DNA of 64,000 nt from Solea solea (Eukaryota > Chordata > Actinopteri > Pleuronectiformes > Soleidae): contig NC_081134.1 in NCBI RefSeq assembly GCF_958295425.1, forward strand, positions 1,971,840 through 2,035,839, written 5' to 3'. Below are positions 44,527 to 56,518 of the stretch, one piece after another (the stretch's first letter is position 1; every line of letters starts with the position of its first letter). The notes beneath the pieces were generated by a model. It worked only from the letters and a program-made list of their open reading frames with translations, searched no databases and was not told the origin of the DNA. A program made the position numbers and the translations under genes.

Positions 44527-46125
44527 CACTCCCTGCACCAAAGTCCAGAGAGAAAATCAGCGATGTTGACATCACAGGAAACAGAAGTCGCTGATCCACT
44601 GCTGCATCCATCACTACGTACAAATGAGGGATTTTGTGACTTCGGGGTTTGAATTCCTTCATTCAGATTCATGAAGGTGACACAGCTTTAACCAAACATG
44701 GTGGCAGGAGAACAGCAACTCCTTTCCTGTTGGAAAAAGTGCTAAATGTGTGGGTTATAAATAATATCTCACATCGTATATTTTAACATTAACTCCCAAT
44801 ATATATATATATATATATATAAAAAAAATATCTACCCTAACAAATACAATAATTTCTGTATTCTATGAAGTTTATGGTCTGTACTTAAAATACAGTCGTT
44901 TTTTTATGATATCTGGTGTGTTTATGTTTAATAAAGGTGATTTGTTATGAGGAAATCTCCACTGTAACACAAATAATCATTAAATGACATTGATTTGACA
45001 ACAGTGATTTTGTATGATTCAGTGTAAAATCCATGCAGTTTTGATAATAATACTTCATTTAAATATCATAAATGCAATCTTTGACTACTATATCAACCAA
45101 GAAAAGACATCACAGATGCCATATATCCAAAATCTATCATGTCACGGTATTTAACACGCGTGGATGTTTCACTTCTTCTCCTGCTCTGTGTTTTGGCTTC
45201 CGTCGTTTTTTGACCCAGAAACTGCCAAACTCGTCTCGGGCCTTTTGGACTCTTTTTTTAAGGTCGAGCTCCAGGGGAACTGCTGAGTGAGTGTGGTGAA
45301 GATGGAAGGACATGGAGGACACAGGCTTATTTTCAGCAGTCTGCAGAAACATGTATCTGTGTGTGTGTGCTTTGTTTCCCTTAGGTAAACTTTAAATATC
45401 GATATATTACGTAAGAGATAAATCACTGCGATAAGTGAGCTGATTGACTTGTGTTACTTTCTGGAGAAAGAAGGAGTAGAAGGTTGTTTTTTAAGTGCTT
45501 TTCTCAGGGGTTCCCTTCATTCCACCATGAAGGTCCTAAAATTAAAGGGGAATTTCACCACTGGAGAGAGGCCCATCTTTCAAAACTAGGTCACCTTTGA
45601 TGTAGACATGTGCACTTATTTATGACATTCAAATATATCATTTCATGAAGGATTTCTTTTCAAGAAGACATCACACACGTGGCATTATTTGTCATGTGTT
45701 GGTTAAATTTGAAGTTATAGGGTTTAGTGGTCAGCAACTGGTGGCCTGTAGGCCAAACACTGGCCCGCCAGCGTTCATTTTCCGGCCCAGTAGATTTTTT
45801 TATTTATGATAAAACATTGCATTCAACAAGGAAGTTTTGTATGTTTCTTTAAGAAGAATCTCACAAATAAACACACACAAAAACTCCAACACATACATAA
45901 TAGACAGTACCAAATCAAGATCCTTTCAAATACGACAAAGTCATGCAGAATTCAGAGCTCTTATTCTGCACAGCAGTAAAGGTCTATGTGTAGACCTTTA
46001 CAACTTCTGCTCTGTATGATGATTATCATGATAATAAAAATGTTAATAAAAATTAGAGAATATGTTTCTCATTCAGAAACCGTTTTTAATGTAATCCTAC
46101 AAATTGATAGATAAATTAGACAAAT

Positions 46126-46177
46126 TAGATAGATAGATAGATAGATAGATAGAAAGATAGATAGATAGATAGATAGA
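46126..46177. repeat. (GATA)n microsatellite
   Basis: About 12 GATA units with one AAAG interruption. Confidence 0.95.
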
Positions 46178-46720
46178 CAAAAAAACATTAAAACATTAAA
46201 TGACATTCGAAAATATCATCTTTTCCAGATTCTGATCACCATTTTTTTGACATTTTCTGGACCAAACAAGTCGATTAGTCGAGAAAAGAATCAATAGATT
46301 CATCGATAATGAAAAAACACGTTTTGTTGTCATAACATCTTTCCCACAAAATACCTTTTTGTTGGAAAATGTATAAATTAATTTCACTAAATCATGGACT
46401 CAAGTGTTAAATTTCACGTTTCTAACATCTATGAGATTATTTATTGATATGTCAGATATATCAATTGACAGATCAATATATAGTGCTTTTATTGATCCAT
46501 AAACCGATCAATTACTGTTTTACACCAAGACTCTTGTCACCAAACTTCCTCAGTGGTAGATGAGTGAACTCGTGATTATGATGATTTAAAAACCCAGATA
46601 ACACATTTATCTTCATCAAAGAAAACTACATAACATATATTCTGGTCTCACAGTGTCAAACCCTAATCTATTCCCTGCTAATCCCTAATCTGGCAGGAGT
46701 TTTATCTCTCCAACACTGGC

Positions 46721-46973
46721 ATAGCGGGGTCAGTGACCGCGCACGCCGCGTGTTTATCTGTACGAGAGGTCCTCGGGAGCGCGCCCCCCCTGGCCAAGGA
46801 AGGTGAGCGAGTGTCTGGAGGGGAAGGACTCGGGAGCGCGACCAAGCCGAGGAGGGATCGATCGGATTAAACTCGATTCGAGTGAAATTAACACAAAGGA
46901 GAGAGAAGAGCGACGCACACTAGTCGGCGTGGTTTGCGGACGCGACACGCGCCGGAGGGAGGAGAAATATTTC
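46721..46973 (+). promoter_or_regulatory. chd7: CHD7 CpG-rich promoter
   Basis: CpG density rises abruptly at about 46730 (CGCGCACGCCGCGTG, GGGAGCGCGCCCCC) after an AT-rich spacer and stays high to about 48800. There is no clear TATA box. Assigned to CHD7 by position and strand: in vertebrates CHD7 follows RAB2A in the same orientation. The start site is not resolvable by eye. Confidence 0.6.
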
Positions 46974-47158
46974 ATGAAAGAGACGAAAAACTTGAACTTT
47001 TTGCGTTATTTTTCTTTTTTTCCCCTCTCTCTCCGTCTGTTTATTTATTTTTTTTCAAACCGTAAAAAAGGGACCACGGTGGATTTTTCTTGCAAGCGGA
47101 GACACTAACGCCACCAACACGGAGTTGGATTTGATAGAAAAGCCCTGAAGCTCGCCGG
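46800..47158 (+). other. chd7: CHD7 non-coding exon 1 (5'UTR)
   Basis: Leader-like sequence ending at the consensus donor GCCGG/GTAAGC at 47158/47159. CHD7 in vertebrates has an untranslated first exon, a long first intron and its ATG in a large exon 2. No CHD7 coding sequence occurs anywhere in the window. The 5' boundary is approximate. CHD7 is a chromodomain helicase (CHARGE syndrome gene in human) that remodels chromatin in neural crest and other tissues. Identity rests on synteny, CpG promoter character and exon structure, not on protein sequence. Confidence 0.65.
46974..47108 (+). CDS. Upstream ORF in CHD7 exon 1
   Basis: The only ATG between 46800 and the donor at 47158 opens a 44-codon frame with stop TAA at 47106-47108. 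Its start context is weak (T at -3, A at +4). The peptide is Phe/Leu- and Lys/Arg-rich and resembles nothing I know. It would act, if at all, as a translational brake on the CHD7 mRNA. Confidence 0.4.
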   Translation: MKETKNLNFLRYFSFFPLSLRLFIYFFSNRKKGTTVDFSCKRRH

Positions 47159-47753
47159 GTAAGCGAACAAATGCCTCCCTTATTTTGTGTGTGTGTGAAT
47201 GAGTGAATTCTGAGTCCACGTGCTTTCTTGAATTGGGTTTTCTTTCTGACTATCAAGTTTCTTGTACTTTTTTTTTTTTTTTTTTTACCCCCACCACTAC
47301 CACCATCACCCACACTCGTCCTGAGCCCAATCGGACCCGTTTTAATCCGTTGAGTTGGACGTTCGGGTTGTAAGTGAGTGAAAAAGAGTGCGTTAATTTG
47401 ATTTTTAATTTAAACGCAGGGGGAGAAGAAGAAGTCATTGAAGGTGCGCGGAGCTCCTCATGCCGACATGCTAACAATAGCAAGTTTAGCTTTGTACCAC
47501 CCGCTGTATCACACACACACACACATACACACTCTCTCTCACACACACACACACATACACACAACAGTCCCAGTAGTCAGTTGAAAAAAGTGGAAAATCT
47601 CCAGCACCGTACGCAGGAGCGTCTCTGTCTCACTGGCCGTTTATTTTCTCCTCCTCGCGGCAACTTGTTGATTTTTTTACCACTCGGAAATATTCACTTG
47701 GCTCCTGTTTTTTTCCTCCTTTTTATTTACTGTTAGCTCAGTTAGCTAATTGT

Positions 47754-47798
47754 ATGTCGGAGAGCTTCTGGGAGACACGAGGTGGCTCGAGCGTAGAG
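47754..47798 (+). other. Possible alternative CHD7 first exon end
   Basis: An ATG at 47754 opens 15 codons (MSESFWETRGGSSVE) that end exactly at a strong donor, GTAGAG/GTGAGTC, inside the CpG-rich zone. Without splicing the frame stops four codons later. It could be a second promoter's first exon or a coincidence. Confidence 0.25.
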
Positions 47799-49204
47799 GT
47801 GAGTCATTGACCGAGTGAATGAGCGCAGCTCCGCAAAGGGAGATTCCCAGCGGAGAATACTTGGCACAAATGCCCCGAAAAATGCCTCCATTTGTGCCGA
47901 TTCGGGTAGTTGAAAAGTTTAAAGAGTGATTTTGTTCAACACCCGGTGCATGTGGGTTTATTCGGGGGGGGAACGCAGCCAGTGTTAAGTGTGCGTAGTA
48001 GTCGCTAGTTTTTATCGGACGGAAAGGACAGAGCAGCCGTGGAGGAGAAGAGGAAGGGGGGGCCAGGCGGTCATTTCCTCACACAAATCGTGTTTATAAC
48101 ACATAATATGCTTTAAAACATCACACTAAAACCACTCACGCTGCCCTTCAGCCTTATTAGCGAGGGGGAAGTGTTTTATTCTCCGCCGAAAACCGACACG
48201 AGAGTGTCGCTGCCCTGGGTCCGGAGCGACGTGCAAAAAAACACCGCTGATAGGCTAATTAGCCGTGCTAGCCACTGGAGCTGGAGGTTAGCCCAGCGCG
48301 AGGACACGCACCTAAGTTCAGCTAGCCTCCTGTTAGCCACTTCTCATTGTGTACGAGCTAAAATGACCACTTTATGAGGAGGAAAAACCCCTCACTACGG
48401 AGCTGCCTGGCGGTTAAAAGCCGGTGCTTATCAGCCTTTGGGGCGATTAAATAAACTTTTCGGTGCGTCATTTGTGGCACTTTGTTTTTTACTCGAGGTG
48501 AAACTGTAAAGTGGACTTTCTCTGTGGGTGTTTTTGTCGCGAGAGCTCCGAACTTTGATAACCACCGCGGCTACTACACTTGTTACTCGGGAGTGGACGG
48601 AGAGAAAAACACGGTCCACGGCACCTGCTCCGTGCACTTCCAACGCATCTTTTGAGATTCACGCACACACTCGACTTTTAGTTCATTTTTCATTTGAATC
48701 GACGCAGAGTCCGCGAGCGTACTTCAGTCTCCATTATGTGTCGGTCAGCGTTCGTGATGGTCACCCCTCCTGTCGCTCTTACACAACTTTGGCTGGTGCC
48801 AACAACAAAAAGCCCTGAAGCGCAAACACTCTTGAACACACACACACACACTCAGCCGCCGCTGTTGATTCTCACATAGTGGCTTTAATTCACAGTCTGA
48901 CACGTTTCTGTAGAGATGTATCAGGGTCGTTATTTTTTCCTCCTCCTGCCTCAGAGCCAGGAGCTGCCTGCCTGCCTGCTACCCCCACCACCTTGTGTCT
49001 GTGAGCCAAGATGGCAGCTAGTCATGTTTAGCAGGCCACAGAGGGAGAGATAAGAGGCCCCGCACACACATATACACACAGCAGATGTTAGGCACTATTT
49101 GGTCTCTCGTTTGTCTGTCTCTCTCTCTGTCTTGTGGTAAAAGTTGAGGCAGCCTTTCTCCTCCTTTCAGCTTCAAAGCTGCCTCAGCTTGTAAAAATGA
49201 AATG

Positions 49205-49435
49205 ACAACTTGGTTAGAGCTAGAAGTTGAATTGTGTCTAAATGTCAGACAATGTTGATCAAACCTGGAAATGATGTTCTAAAATGTCTTTTGTCCACAA
49301 ACCAACAATTATCCAGTTTATTTTTTTGAATGGAGCAAATAAACCAGACAATATTTACGCTTAAGAAGCTGAAAAATCAGGAAGTTTCTTTTAATTCTTC
49401 AAAAAACACTCAAACCGATGAATTGATTATCAAAA
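49205..49435 (+). mobile_element. Dispersed teleost repeat (GCTGCAACTAATGATT family)
   Basis: Carries TGTTGATCAAACCTGG, TTTTGTCCACAAACCAA, TTCAGTTTA-like and CTTAAGAAGCTGAAAAATCAG. Relatives lie at 7545-7727 (-), 35748-35915 (-), 37305-37425 (+), 46215-46315 (-), 50030-50252 (+), 55733-55945 (+) and 58305-58503 (-). The best-preserved left end is AGGGCTGCAACTAATGATTA at 55733. Confidence 0.6.
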
Positions 49436-49436
49436 C

Positions 49437-49835
49437 TAGGGTTGGGAATCACAGGGTACCTTACGATACCAATAATAACACATTCAGTGAAGAAAATAAA
49501 ATGTCACAAGTGCAGGATTTCTCTTTATTCACAACATGAAGAACACAGTGCATAAAGTCTATGTATTAAATGTGGGTGGATCGTCTCTTAAAGTAGCGTT
49601 CTCCACCATCATCCCACCGTAAACTCCCTTTTGCCAGGTAACTTCTGCCCAAGTTTCCCCTTATTCATTTAAGCAGCTCCACCGCGAGGAGACATGTAAT
49701 AGTGAAACACGGCAAGTAAAACTGCCAGGGTCTTAATGTGTTCAAAATATCTATATGCCCTGGCATATTGATTATGGTATGGCGCGAGGAAGGACAATGA
49801 TATATCACCAATTTGATATTTTCACCCACCCCTAA
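49437..49835 (+). mobile_element. Dispersed non-autonomous element, copy 2 of 2
   Basis: Co-linear with 8545-9003 from GGTTGGGAATCACAGGGTACC to TTTTCACCCACCCCTAATC. This copy is about 60 bp shorter and keeps no coding capacity. Confidence 0.75.
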
Positions 49836-50029
49836 TCAAAACAGTCAACAGTTAATTTAGTTATCGATTAATCGCTGCAGCCCCAATGGTGTCTGTGTAT
49901 TGTCTTCATGTACTGATTGAGATCTATTTTTTTTGTGTTTTTGGACAAAATTGTACGTTACGTTGTTTGAAAAATAGCGTTTTCAGATAAAACGATCTGC
50001 GTGGGCCTATAACTAACAATCCTTTCCGT

Positions 50030-50252
50030 AATCGGTTACTCTGTCAATTATTTTCTTGATTAATCAAGTACTTGTTTGGTCTGTAAAATGTCATAAAAGG
50101 TTATTCAGTGTGTCCCAGACATGATATGATTCTGTTGTTAAATATAGCAAAAAACCCAGGAAATATCTGCATGTAAGAGATTGAAACCGTATTAAATAAA
50201 CACTCACACCAATTAATGGATGGTCAAAGTAGTTCAACTAATCATTGCAGCT
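50030..50252 (+). mobile_element. Dispersed teleost repeat, further copy
   Basis: TTGATTAATCAAGTACTTGT, GGTCTGTAAAATGTCATAAA and the end CAACTAATCATTGCAGCTCC place it with the 55733 family. Confidence 0.6.
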
Positions 50253-51341
50253 CCAGATCTGAGTGTTGTGTAAATGTGTGACCATTCAGGAATATTTCAC
50301 ATGCACAAGTCTGTGAAAACAGGAAGCTGAGTCTCTTCTCTGCAGTTGTGTGTTTAGTTAAAAAAACAATATCACTAACAAGAACCAACAATAGTGATTC
50401 ATGTCAACAAGGGTGTCTGTTATGTGACCGACCACAAGCTTAAACCTAAAGTTAATTTTCTTCTCGGTCACAGCTGATGTCAAAGTTGTGACCAATAACA
50501 ACTAATCAGGAACTGAATGCAGGTAACAGTTTCAAAGATCCTGCACATGCAGATTAAATCTGTCCCAGAGATTTCAAATAAAACACGGCCAGCAGCATTT
50601 AAAACTGACACAGCAGGTTAATGTAGACATCAGACATAGCTGGGGCAATGGAAACCCTTACCCACTTAGGAGAAAATAATAAGACATGGTTCTGCTAAGA
50701 GATTGGCGACGGTGACAGCGGCCGCCTCGGAGTTTTCAAATAGATTTGGAGCAGATTTTATGTGGAGTTTATATATGGATGTAGCTCCAGACGCTAAACT
50801 GGCATCTGTGTAATGTGTTGTGACCATGGAGTTGTCTTTACTTAAGTGGTTTTGTCATGGGGTTAAAATAATTCTGATGCATTACTGACACTCAAAGGGA
50901 GAGCGAGATATAAATTATAGTTAGTCGTGCTATCATTTTATCTTCACTTTACTTAAAATAATGGCCTGGCTCTGAATTACAGTAAGGCTCATTTATCTGC
51001 CTGGAGATAAATCTGGGTTTTTGTTATCTTTGTGTACATTAATTCCATGTGTGTGTGTGTGTATGTGTGTTTAGTTTGATTCTGTGTGCTCCTCCCACAC
51101 CACGAGGCCCGAGTGATGAAGTGTAGATGTTTGTCATTCCTGTGCCCACATGCTGCCAGTGTGCCTGACATGTTCTCACACAGCCAGAGACACTAGGGGT
51201 CAGTTAGGGGATACACCACACGCTGTGACTCATATAAGAAGCATACATTAAGATTTCAGAGAATTATGCGTTTCAATTTCCACTGCACTTCTGTATGCAC
51301 TGATGTGACCCCACATATGTGTCTCCACTATTTTAACACAG

Positions 51342-51662
51342 TGGTTCTCAAACTTCTCAAAAGTAAACCCATTATCGGCAATGTTAAAACACTTGTCAGG
51401 AGTCAGATTTATTCCCAATAAGATAATTTGCTCCTCTTCCTCACATACACTCACACACTGGTATAGAGTTATTAGATTAAGATGGTGTGAAAGTGAAATG
51501 TGACTCTTATTATTATTTCAATTATTATAATGTTTTTGTTTAATTTTCTACTCAATCTTATCAGAATTCCTCAGCTCCACTCCGATCACATACCCTGGTG
51601 TCTACAGTAGAACAGTATTTCTGATTTATTTTTTACGCAGGCACCACGGTTTGAGAACTCGA
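51342..51662 (-). mobile_element. hAT-like MITE (copy 3 of 3), both ends present
   Basis: CAGTGGTTCTCAAACTTCTC at one end and ACGGTTTGAGAACTCG at the other are imperfect inverted repeats about 320 bp apart. The interior is the reverse complement of copies at 2545 and 25184. No transposase frame. An exact 8-bp target duplication is not visible. Confidence 0.75.
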
Positions 51663-52869
51663 CGACTCTTATTTTATTGCTAAAATGATTCTGGTGCTTT
51701 GTTTGGGGACAGGTGTCCCTCATTGTGTGACATTAGTGAGACAGCTGTCCTCTGTTGTTTTAACCAGTGATTCACTGACCATTAGTTTGAAACGGTGTTA
51801 CTTTTCCGACCACTCCTCGCACGACGTGCCTTTTACCAACTCACTGTTTTCATACTAAACTTCTATAGATGAGACCAATAGAAAAGAGTGCTTTTTTTAC
51901 AGCACTGAAGATGTTGTCGCCATTGTTACTGTATTTATCCATAATGTCTAATGTGTCCTTTAGGTTGGCCTTTGGAGTCATACTGTCAGAATTTGTCTTC
52001 TGCAACTTTTGCACAGCCTTTATCTGTCAAGTCTGCACTGCCTGTTTGTGGCACATCTCTGGTGGAAAGGAATGGGTTTATGATTTTTGAGAAACTCAAG
52101 CTGCCCGCCCTAATTTGCATGCACTGTGTATTGTATTTACAAGGTTGCTGCATGTCTTACCAACTTCCTTCCTGAGGACTTTTCACTCTGCAGTTTATTT
52201 TTCTGGTTTGATATCAGATTTGAAAGAAGCATTCACTCCCTGTAGTCGCACAGAAACTTTTATTTTGATAGTGGATTACGCCGAACACTGGGCTTCAGGC
52301 CAGTATAGAGATGACATTGTTCTTTCAGTCGGGTAAATGGCACCTGGTGCTGCAGTGTTTCTGCTGGACAGCTTAGCATTGAGAGGCTGGTGTTGGGTGT
52401 CTGAGTCAGAACAGTGGTGTTTGATAGAGTAGCCATTTTGTCTCCTATCATCATGTCCCTTTGGTGGAGACGAGAAATGGTGCTGTTGTTTGTCCCCATT
52501 ATTTTTTTGTCCCTTTCATCTCGCCATCCATCTCTTCACCTCCACCCCCCTCATCCACCCACACACTCTCTCTGCCCTCGCATCAGAGCCCTCCTCTGGT
52601 TTCGACTCGTCATTCACACCTTCTCTGTCTCTCTCCGTCTCTGCCTGACCGCCTGTTTACACCCTTCCTCCTCCCTTTAGCCCTCACATCTCAAGCCAAG
52701 GGGTTAGCGGGGGTCTGTAGCACCATGGCAAATTTCAAAACTGAGTGTCATGACTGTCTTTCTCGCGATTCCCTCTCTCACCTGTCCTTCACACTTGTCC
52801 TTCTCACTTATCCACCCCATCCCCCTCTCTACAGCAAGGGCCTGTTGTACCAAGTCCCATGTCTTGAAG

Positions 52870-53290
52870 AGAGGCTGGTGTTAATGTAGCTCCCAAGTGT
52901 TTGTGTGTGGGCTGAATGTGTTTTCCCCGTGTGTCAGTGGAGGCAGCCTGTCAAGTACATCTCTGACCCATATATGTGCATTCCTTTTAATCTATCCTTG
53001 ACTTGTCCCCGTGTTGATGTATGGCATCATCCTGTTTGTCTGCATCATCCTGTTGCTCCCATACTCTGTCAAATCTCACTGCTGCTGGGAGACAAATAAG
53101 CGAAGCTTAAAACCAAGGACTCTCCACTGGAAATATTTGGGAGTTGTGTGTCAACAGCTGGTGATGAATTCCATTGCGGAAAATGGCCTCAGCGCCATGA
53201 AAATCTAATGAGACAGCCGTGGCATCCATGAATCCCTTTACCTCTCCTCATTTTCCATCACAATTCCTCTCCTTGAGTGATTCACGTTGC
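52870..53290. promoter_or_regulatory. Candidate conserved non-coding element in CHD7 intron 1
   Basis: Plain, balanced-composition sequence free of simple repeats and known elements; for example GATGAATTCCATTGCGGAAA and CAGCGCCATGAAAATCTAAT lie at 53160-53213. Short frames here look accidental. Called a candidate enhancer only because it stands out from its repeat-rich surroundings. Confidence 0.3.
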
Positions 53291-54339
53291 TGAAAGGTTA
53301 ATGGTTGCTGGCTTGCGGAATCAGAGGAAATGGGATATGGATCCTAAGTCGGAGAGGAAGACAGGCAAAGACAGAATAAAATTAACCACGTCTCAAGAAA
53401 AAAGTCCTGTCAGTCTCTTTTATATCACATCTCATATAGAGATTGTAACGATATGTCTCCTATTGTGTGCGTTACATTAACAGAGACGCTGCTTATTGTT
53501 TTTCCATTTTAAGGTTAAAAATGATACGTTTGTGGTGTCGCTTTTTATTACAGTTAAACTGTGTTTCACCAAATGTAACACATTAAATGAAAGTGTTGCC
53601 AATGGTGGCCCCACTTTCTGAATTTACTACAACCTTGAGTCATTGAAAATTCCATTTCGGTTGACTACTACAGCAGAGCTCACTGACTCAGGAAAATGTG
53701 CGCGTGTGTCTCAGGAGAGACGGTTCCCCAGAGCTTTATAGGAAGGACTCTGGAAGTTAATTGGTTGTTAGCCATCAGGCAGGCGGGGCAGAGAAGGGAA
53801 GTGACTAGCATCAGACCTGCCTGTCCCGTTCAGGGCACGTCAGTGGCAGTGATAGATTAGGGAGTTGTGGGGGTAGCATGCTGGTTTATTGTCCGTGTGT
53901 GTGGCTTCCTGTTAGCTATATAGAATAAAGTCATAGTCCTGTGTTGTTGGCTTTGTGGTCATTTTATTGTAAAAACACTACTTGATTTTCTTGTTCTGTT
54001 TTTTTTTTTTGAATGAGTGCATAAAACTCCTAGTTTCTGATGAATCCTGTTTTTTTTTTTTTTGTTTTTTTTATTCAATTCCGACTAGCTCTTTCAGGGT
54101 TTTCCCCAAAGTCTGTAGTAAGTCATTTGCATCAGTGTGCAGCAATTTCCCCCTCACCTTCAGTGGTTTTATGTCTGATTTTCATGTAGGTTTTCATCTT
54201 CTCCACTGAAAACTCTGATTTTCGTGTCACTGTTTGTCGCTGTCGTCGATGAGGGAGCAGTGGCCGTGATCCAGTACAATGGATTTTTTCCCCCCGTTTT
54301 GACACGTCACAATAGGTAAAAGCACAGGCGTAAATAATT

Positions 54340-54560
54340 AAAAGAATAATGGCGCAGTTTTATTTAGTTTCCCCCACTTTCAGGCTGCATGCTGGCTCAC
54401 TGTCACACTGCGCTGACTTACAGGAACTAAACAGAGCCACCTTTAATGAGATCACTAACACCTATGCTTTCCCTGCTAATACACTTCCAAATGTCTGCAG
54501 GGAAAAGATGGGCAACCAGACCCAAGTTACTGAGCAGGGTTAAGCTTTAATTTTCATCAT
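54340..54560. promoter_or_regulatory. Candidate conserved non-coding element in CHD7 intron 1
   Basis: Repeat-free stretch with homeobox-like TAATTA/ATTAAA words on its left side, and no coding sense. Function is inferred from texture only. Confidence 0.22.
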
Positions 54561-55199
54561 GAAGTCTTTGGTATAAAGTATGACCTTAAACACTGACCTG
54601 TCCTCGATTAGGTTAGTTGGGTGAATGTCAGGGAACCCTTCCACTGAGGAGTTTCAATTGCTCGTTTTAGTTCTTTAATAGCACATGATGCCAGTTTTAA
54701 GAATTGTGTTCCCATTAAGAGAAAAATGGATAATAAAGCTGGCATCGTCCAATTGGAGCCTAGTTGCAGGTGACGTCTGTGAACTTCCTTATTGTACTTC
54801 TGGCCAAATCGTCAAATTTGACGCTTCGAAGCAGGGGTTAAGATTCTTGTAGGTGACGTTGCCACCGTCGACTGATTTCATATACATTGCTTGTAATGTG
54901 TTACTCTTGAACAGTCTCGGAACTTGATGACATTGGAGTCAACAACATTTTGATAATTTTCCTCCGAGGTTCTGCTGCACGTTGACATCTCTTGTCACAT
55001 CACAGTCATGCTGCCGAGGACGTCACTGAATGGTCATGAAACCAGTTTGAGACTTTTATTTTGTAACACAGAGCATTCTCATACAGAACGTAGCTGTTAG
55101 AAGATGCAAAACTGTGGTCATAAAGGGACGAATGTTGTCGGTAACAATTCTCGCATAGACTGACATTCAAACTGTGACTAATTGGTATTTAGGCCCAAA

Positions 55200-55535
55200 G
55201 TGAGTCAAGAAAACATTCCCACACCACCAGCAAGAGCCTGAACTGTTGACGTGATGGTGTTGATGTCAGATTGTGAGTCCACCATGTGCAGCCTCAGCAG
55301 AAATCTAGATTCATCAGACCAGGTTGTGTTGTTTGGTCTGATGCTTCTCTGCTCGTCGCAGCGGTAAAGAGCAGTTATCAGAGTTACCTTTCAGCCCTTC
55401 TATCAGCTACTACTTTCCTCCAAACTCTCTAACGTCGACACAGAGCAATTCTCTTTTGTCTGGTGTGTGTGTGTGAAAATCCCATGAGATCAACCGTTTA
55501 GAATCATTCAAATAAGCTTATCTGATGCCAACAAT
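55200..55535 (+). mobile_element. Vertebrate dispersed repeat (CAGCAGAAATC..TCATCAGACCAGG type)
   Basis: AGCCTGAACTGTTGA, GCAGAAATCTAGATTCATCA, GACCAGGTTG, AGTTATCAGAGTTACC, TTCTATCAGCT and GTGAAAATCCCATGAGATCA occur in the order seen in an element common in fish and frogs. Degenerate, no open frame. I am unsure of its class. Confidence 0.55.
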
Positions 55536-55732
55536 CATGTAATGGCGATTTTTTCCTCATCAAATATCAGCTCTGGTCCTGACGTTTATCTAGTATTCTA
55601 TTCATTTCTATTCATGTGCTTGTTGTCGCCAGTTTCCTACACGAATGTGACTGGAAATTTGGACGATTTCTCACTGAAATGAAACATTTTGCAGCAGCAA
55701 ATGCTTCTCCTTTACACTCACGGTCAAAAGTA

Positions 55733-55945
55733 GGGCTGCAACTAATGATTATTTTCATAATCGATTAATCTGTTTATATTCTTGTAATGGTTTGGTCTAG
55801 AAAATGGGGATTAGTTTTCCTCGATCCTGGAAATAATGATGTACTCAAATGTCTTTGCTTGTTTGCAAACCAAAATGGTTTAGTCTGAATTATTTCTTTG
55901 TTATTGAGACAATTAAGAAGCTGAAAAATCAGAAACCAAGTTAAA
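55733..55945 (+). mobile_element. Dispersed teleost repeat, best-preserved left end
   Basis: AGGGCTGCAACTAATGATTA, TCATAATCGATTAATCTG, GGTTTGGTCTAGAAAATGGG, then CAAATGTCTTTGCTTGTTTG and AATTAAGAAGCTGAAAAATC. Strong intact start and gradual decay at the right. Confidence 0.65.
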
Positions 55946-56518
55946 CTTAAGTTAACACTCGTCCTTGTTCACCGGTCTTTGGTCTGCTGCTCCTTTTTTA
56001 ATCTTTATTCGCAGCCTTTTTTTTTTCCCTTTTGCACATTTGGCTTTAATTGAAACATCCACTGTCTTCGTGTCAGTGCCGACGACCTTGGACAAAAACT
56101 GTGAGTTAATTAGTACTGGTGCACAGTGAGTGTCACATTACTATTTCCTTCATGAATTATAGGCGTTGTGATAATGCAGATACAACAGATGTTATACACC
56201 GATCACCATGGTAACATTCAAAGCATTTAGGTCAGGCCTCTGCGATGATCTTTTTGCTGTCCAGCATATGACAGTACTGACAAAGAATTTCTTAAATTTG
56301 GAAGATTTATGACAGGGGTTCTGCTTCTGCTCCCTCTGTTTTCTAGAAACAAGCTGCAGAAACTATTGGACATGTTCTTTTTGGCTCATTTTGTCATATT
56401 TTGGGGGATATTACATTGATTTGGAGACACAAATCAGCCTTTTTTGCCATTAATAGTGATATTTGGCTTCAGTTGGACTGGATTTTAGTCCCGTAATGTG
56501 GCCCATAATAGAGAGACG

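Larger units (their letters stand above)
41241..46720. other. RAB2A-CHD7 intergenic spacer
   Basis: Repeat-dense. It has a six-unit minisatellite (41617-42478), fragments carrying TGTGGCCCGCGGGCC at about 43080-43130 and GGCCCGCC-type text at about 45725-45790, a 22-bp minisatellite (43225-43560), a CAG tract and hairpin (44072-44526) and (GATA)n at 46126-46177. A reverse copy of a dispersed family lies at about 46215-46315. No gene is supported. Confidence 0.65.

Noticed and set aside
44214..44672. 152-codon minus-strand frame as a gene
   Set aside because: No recognised domain, no promoter or splice logic, and equally long frames on the other strand; kept only as a finding.
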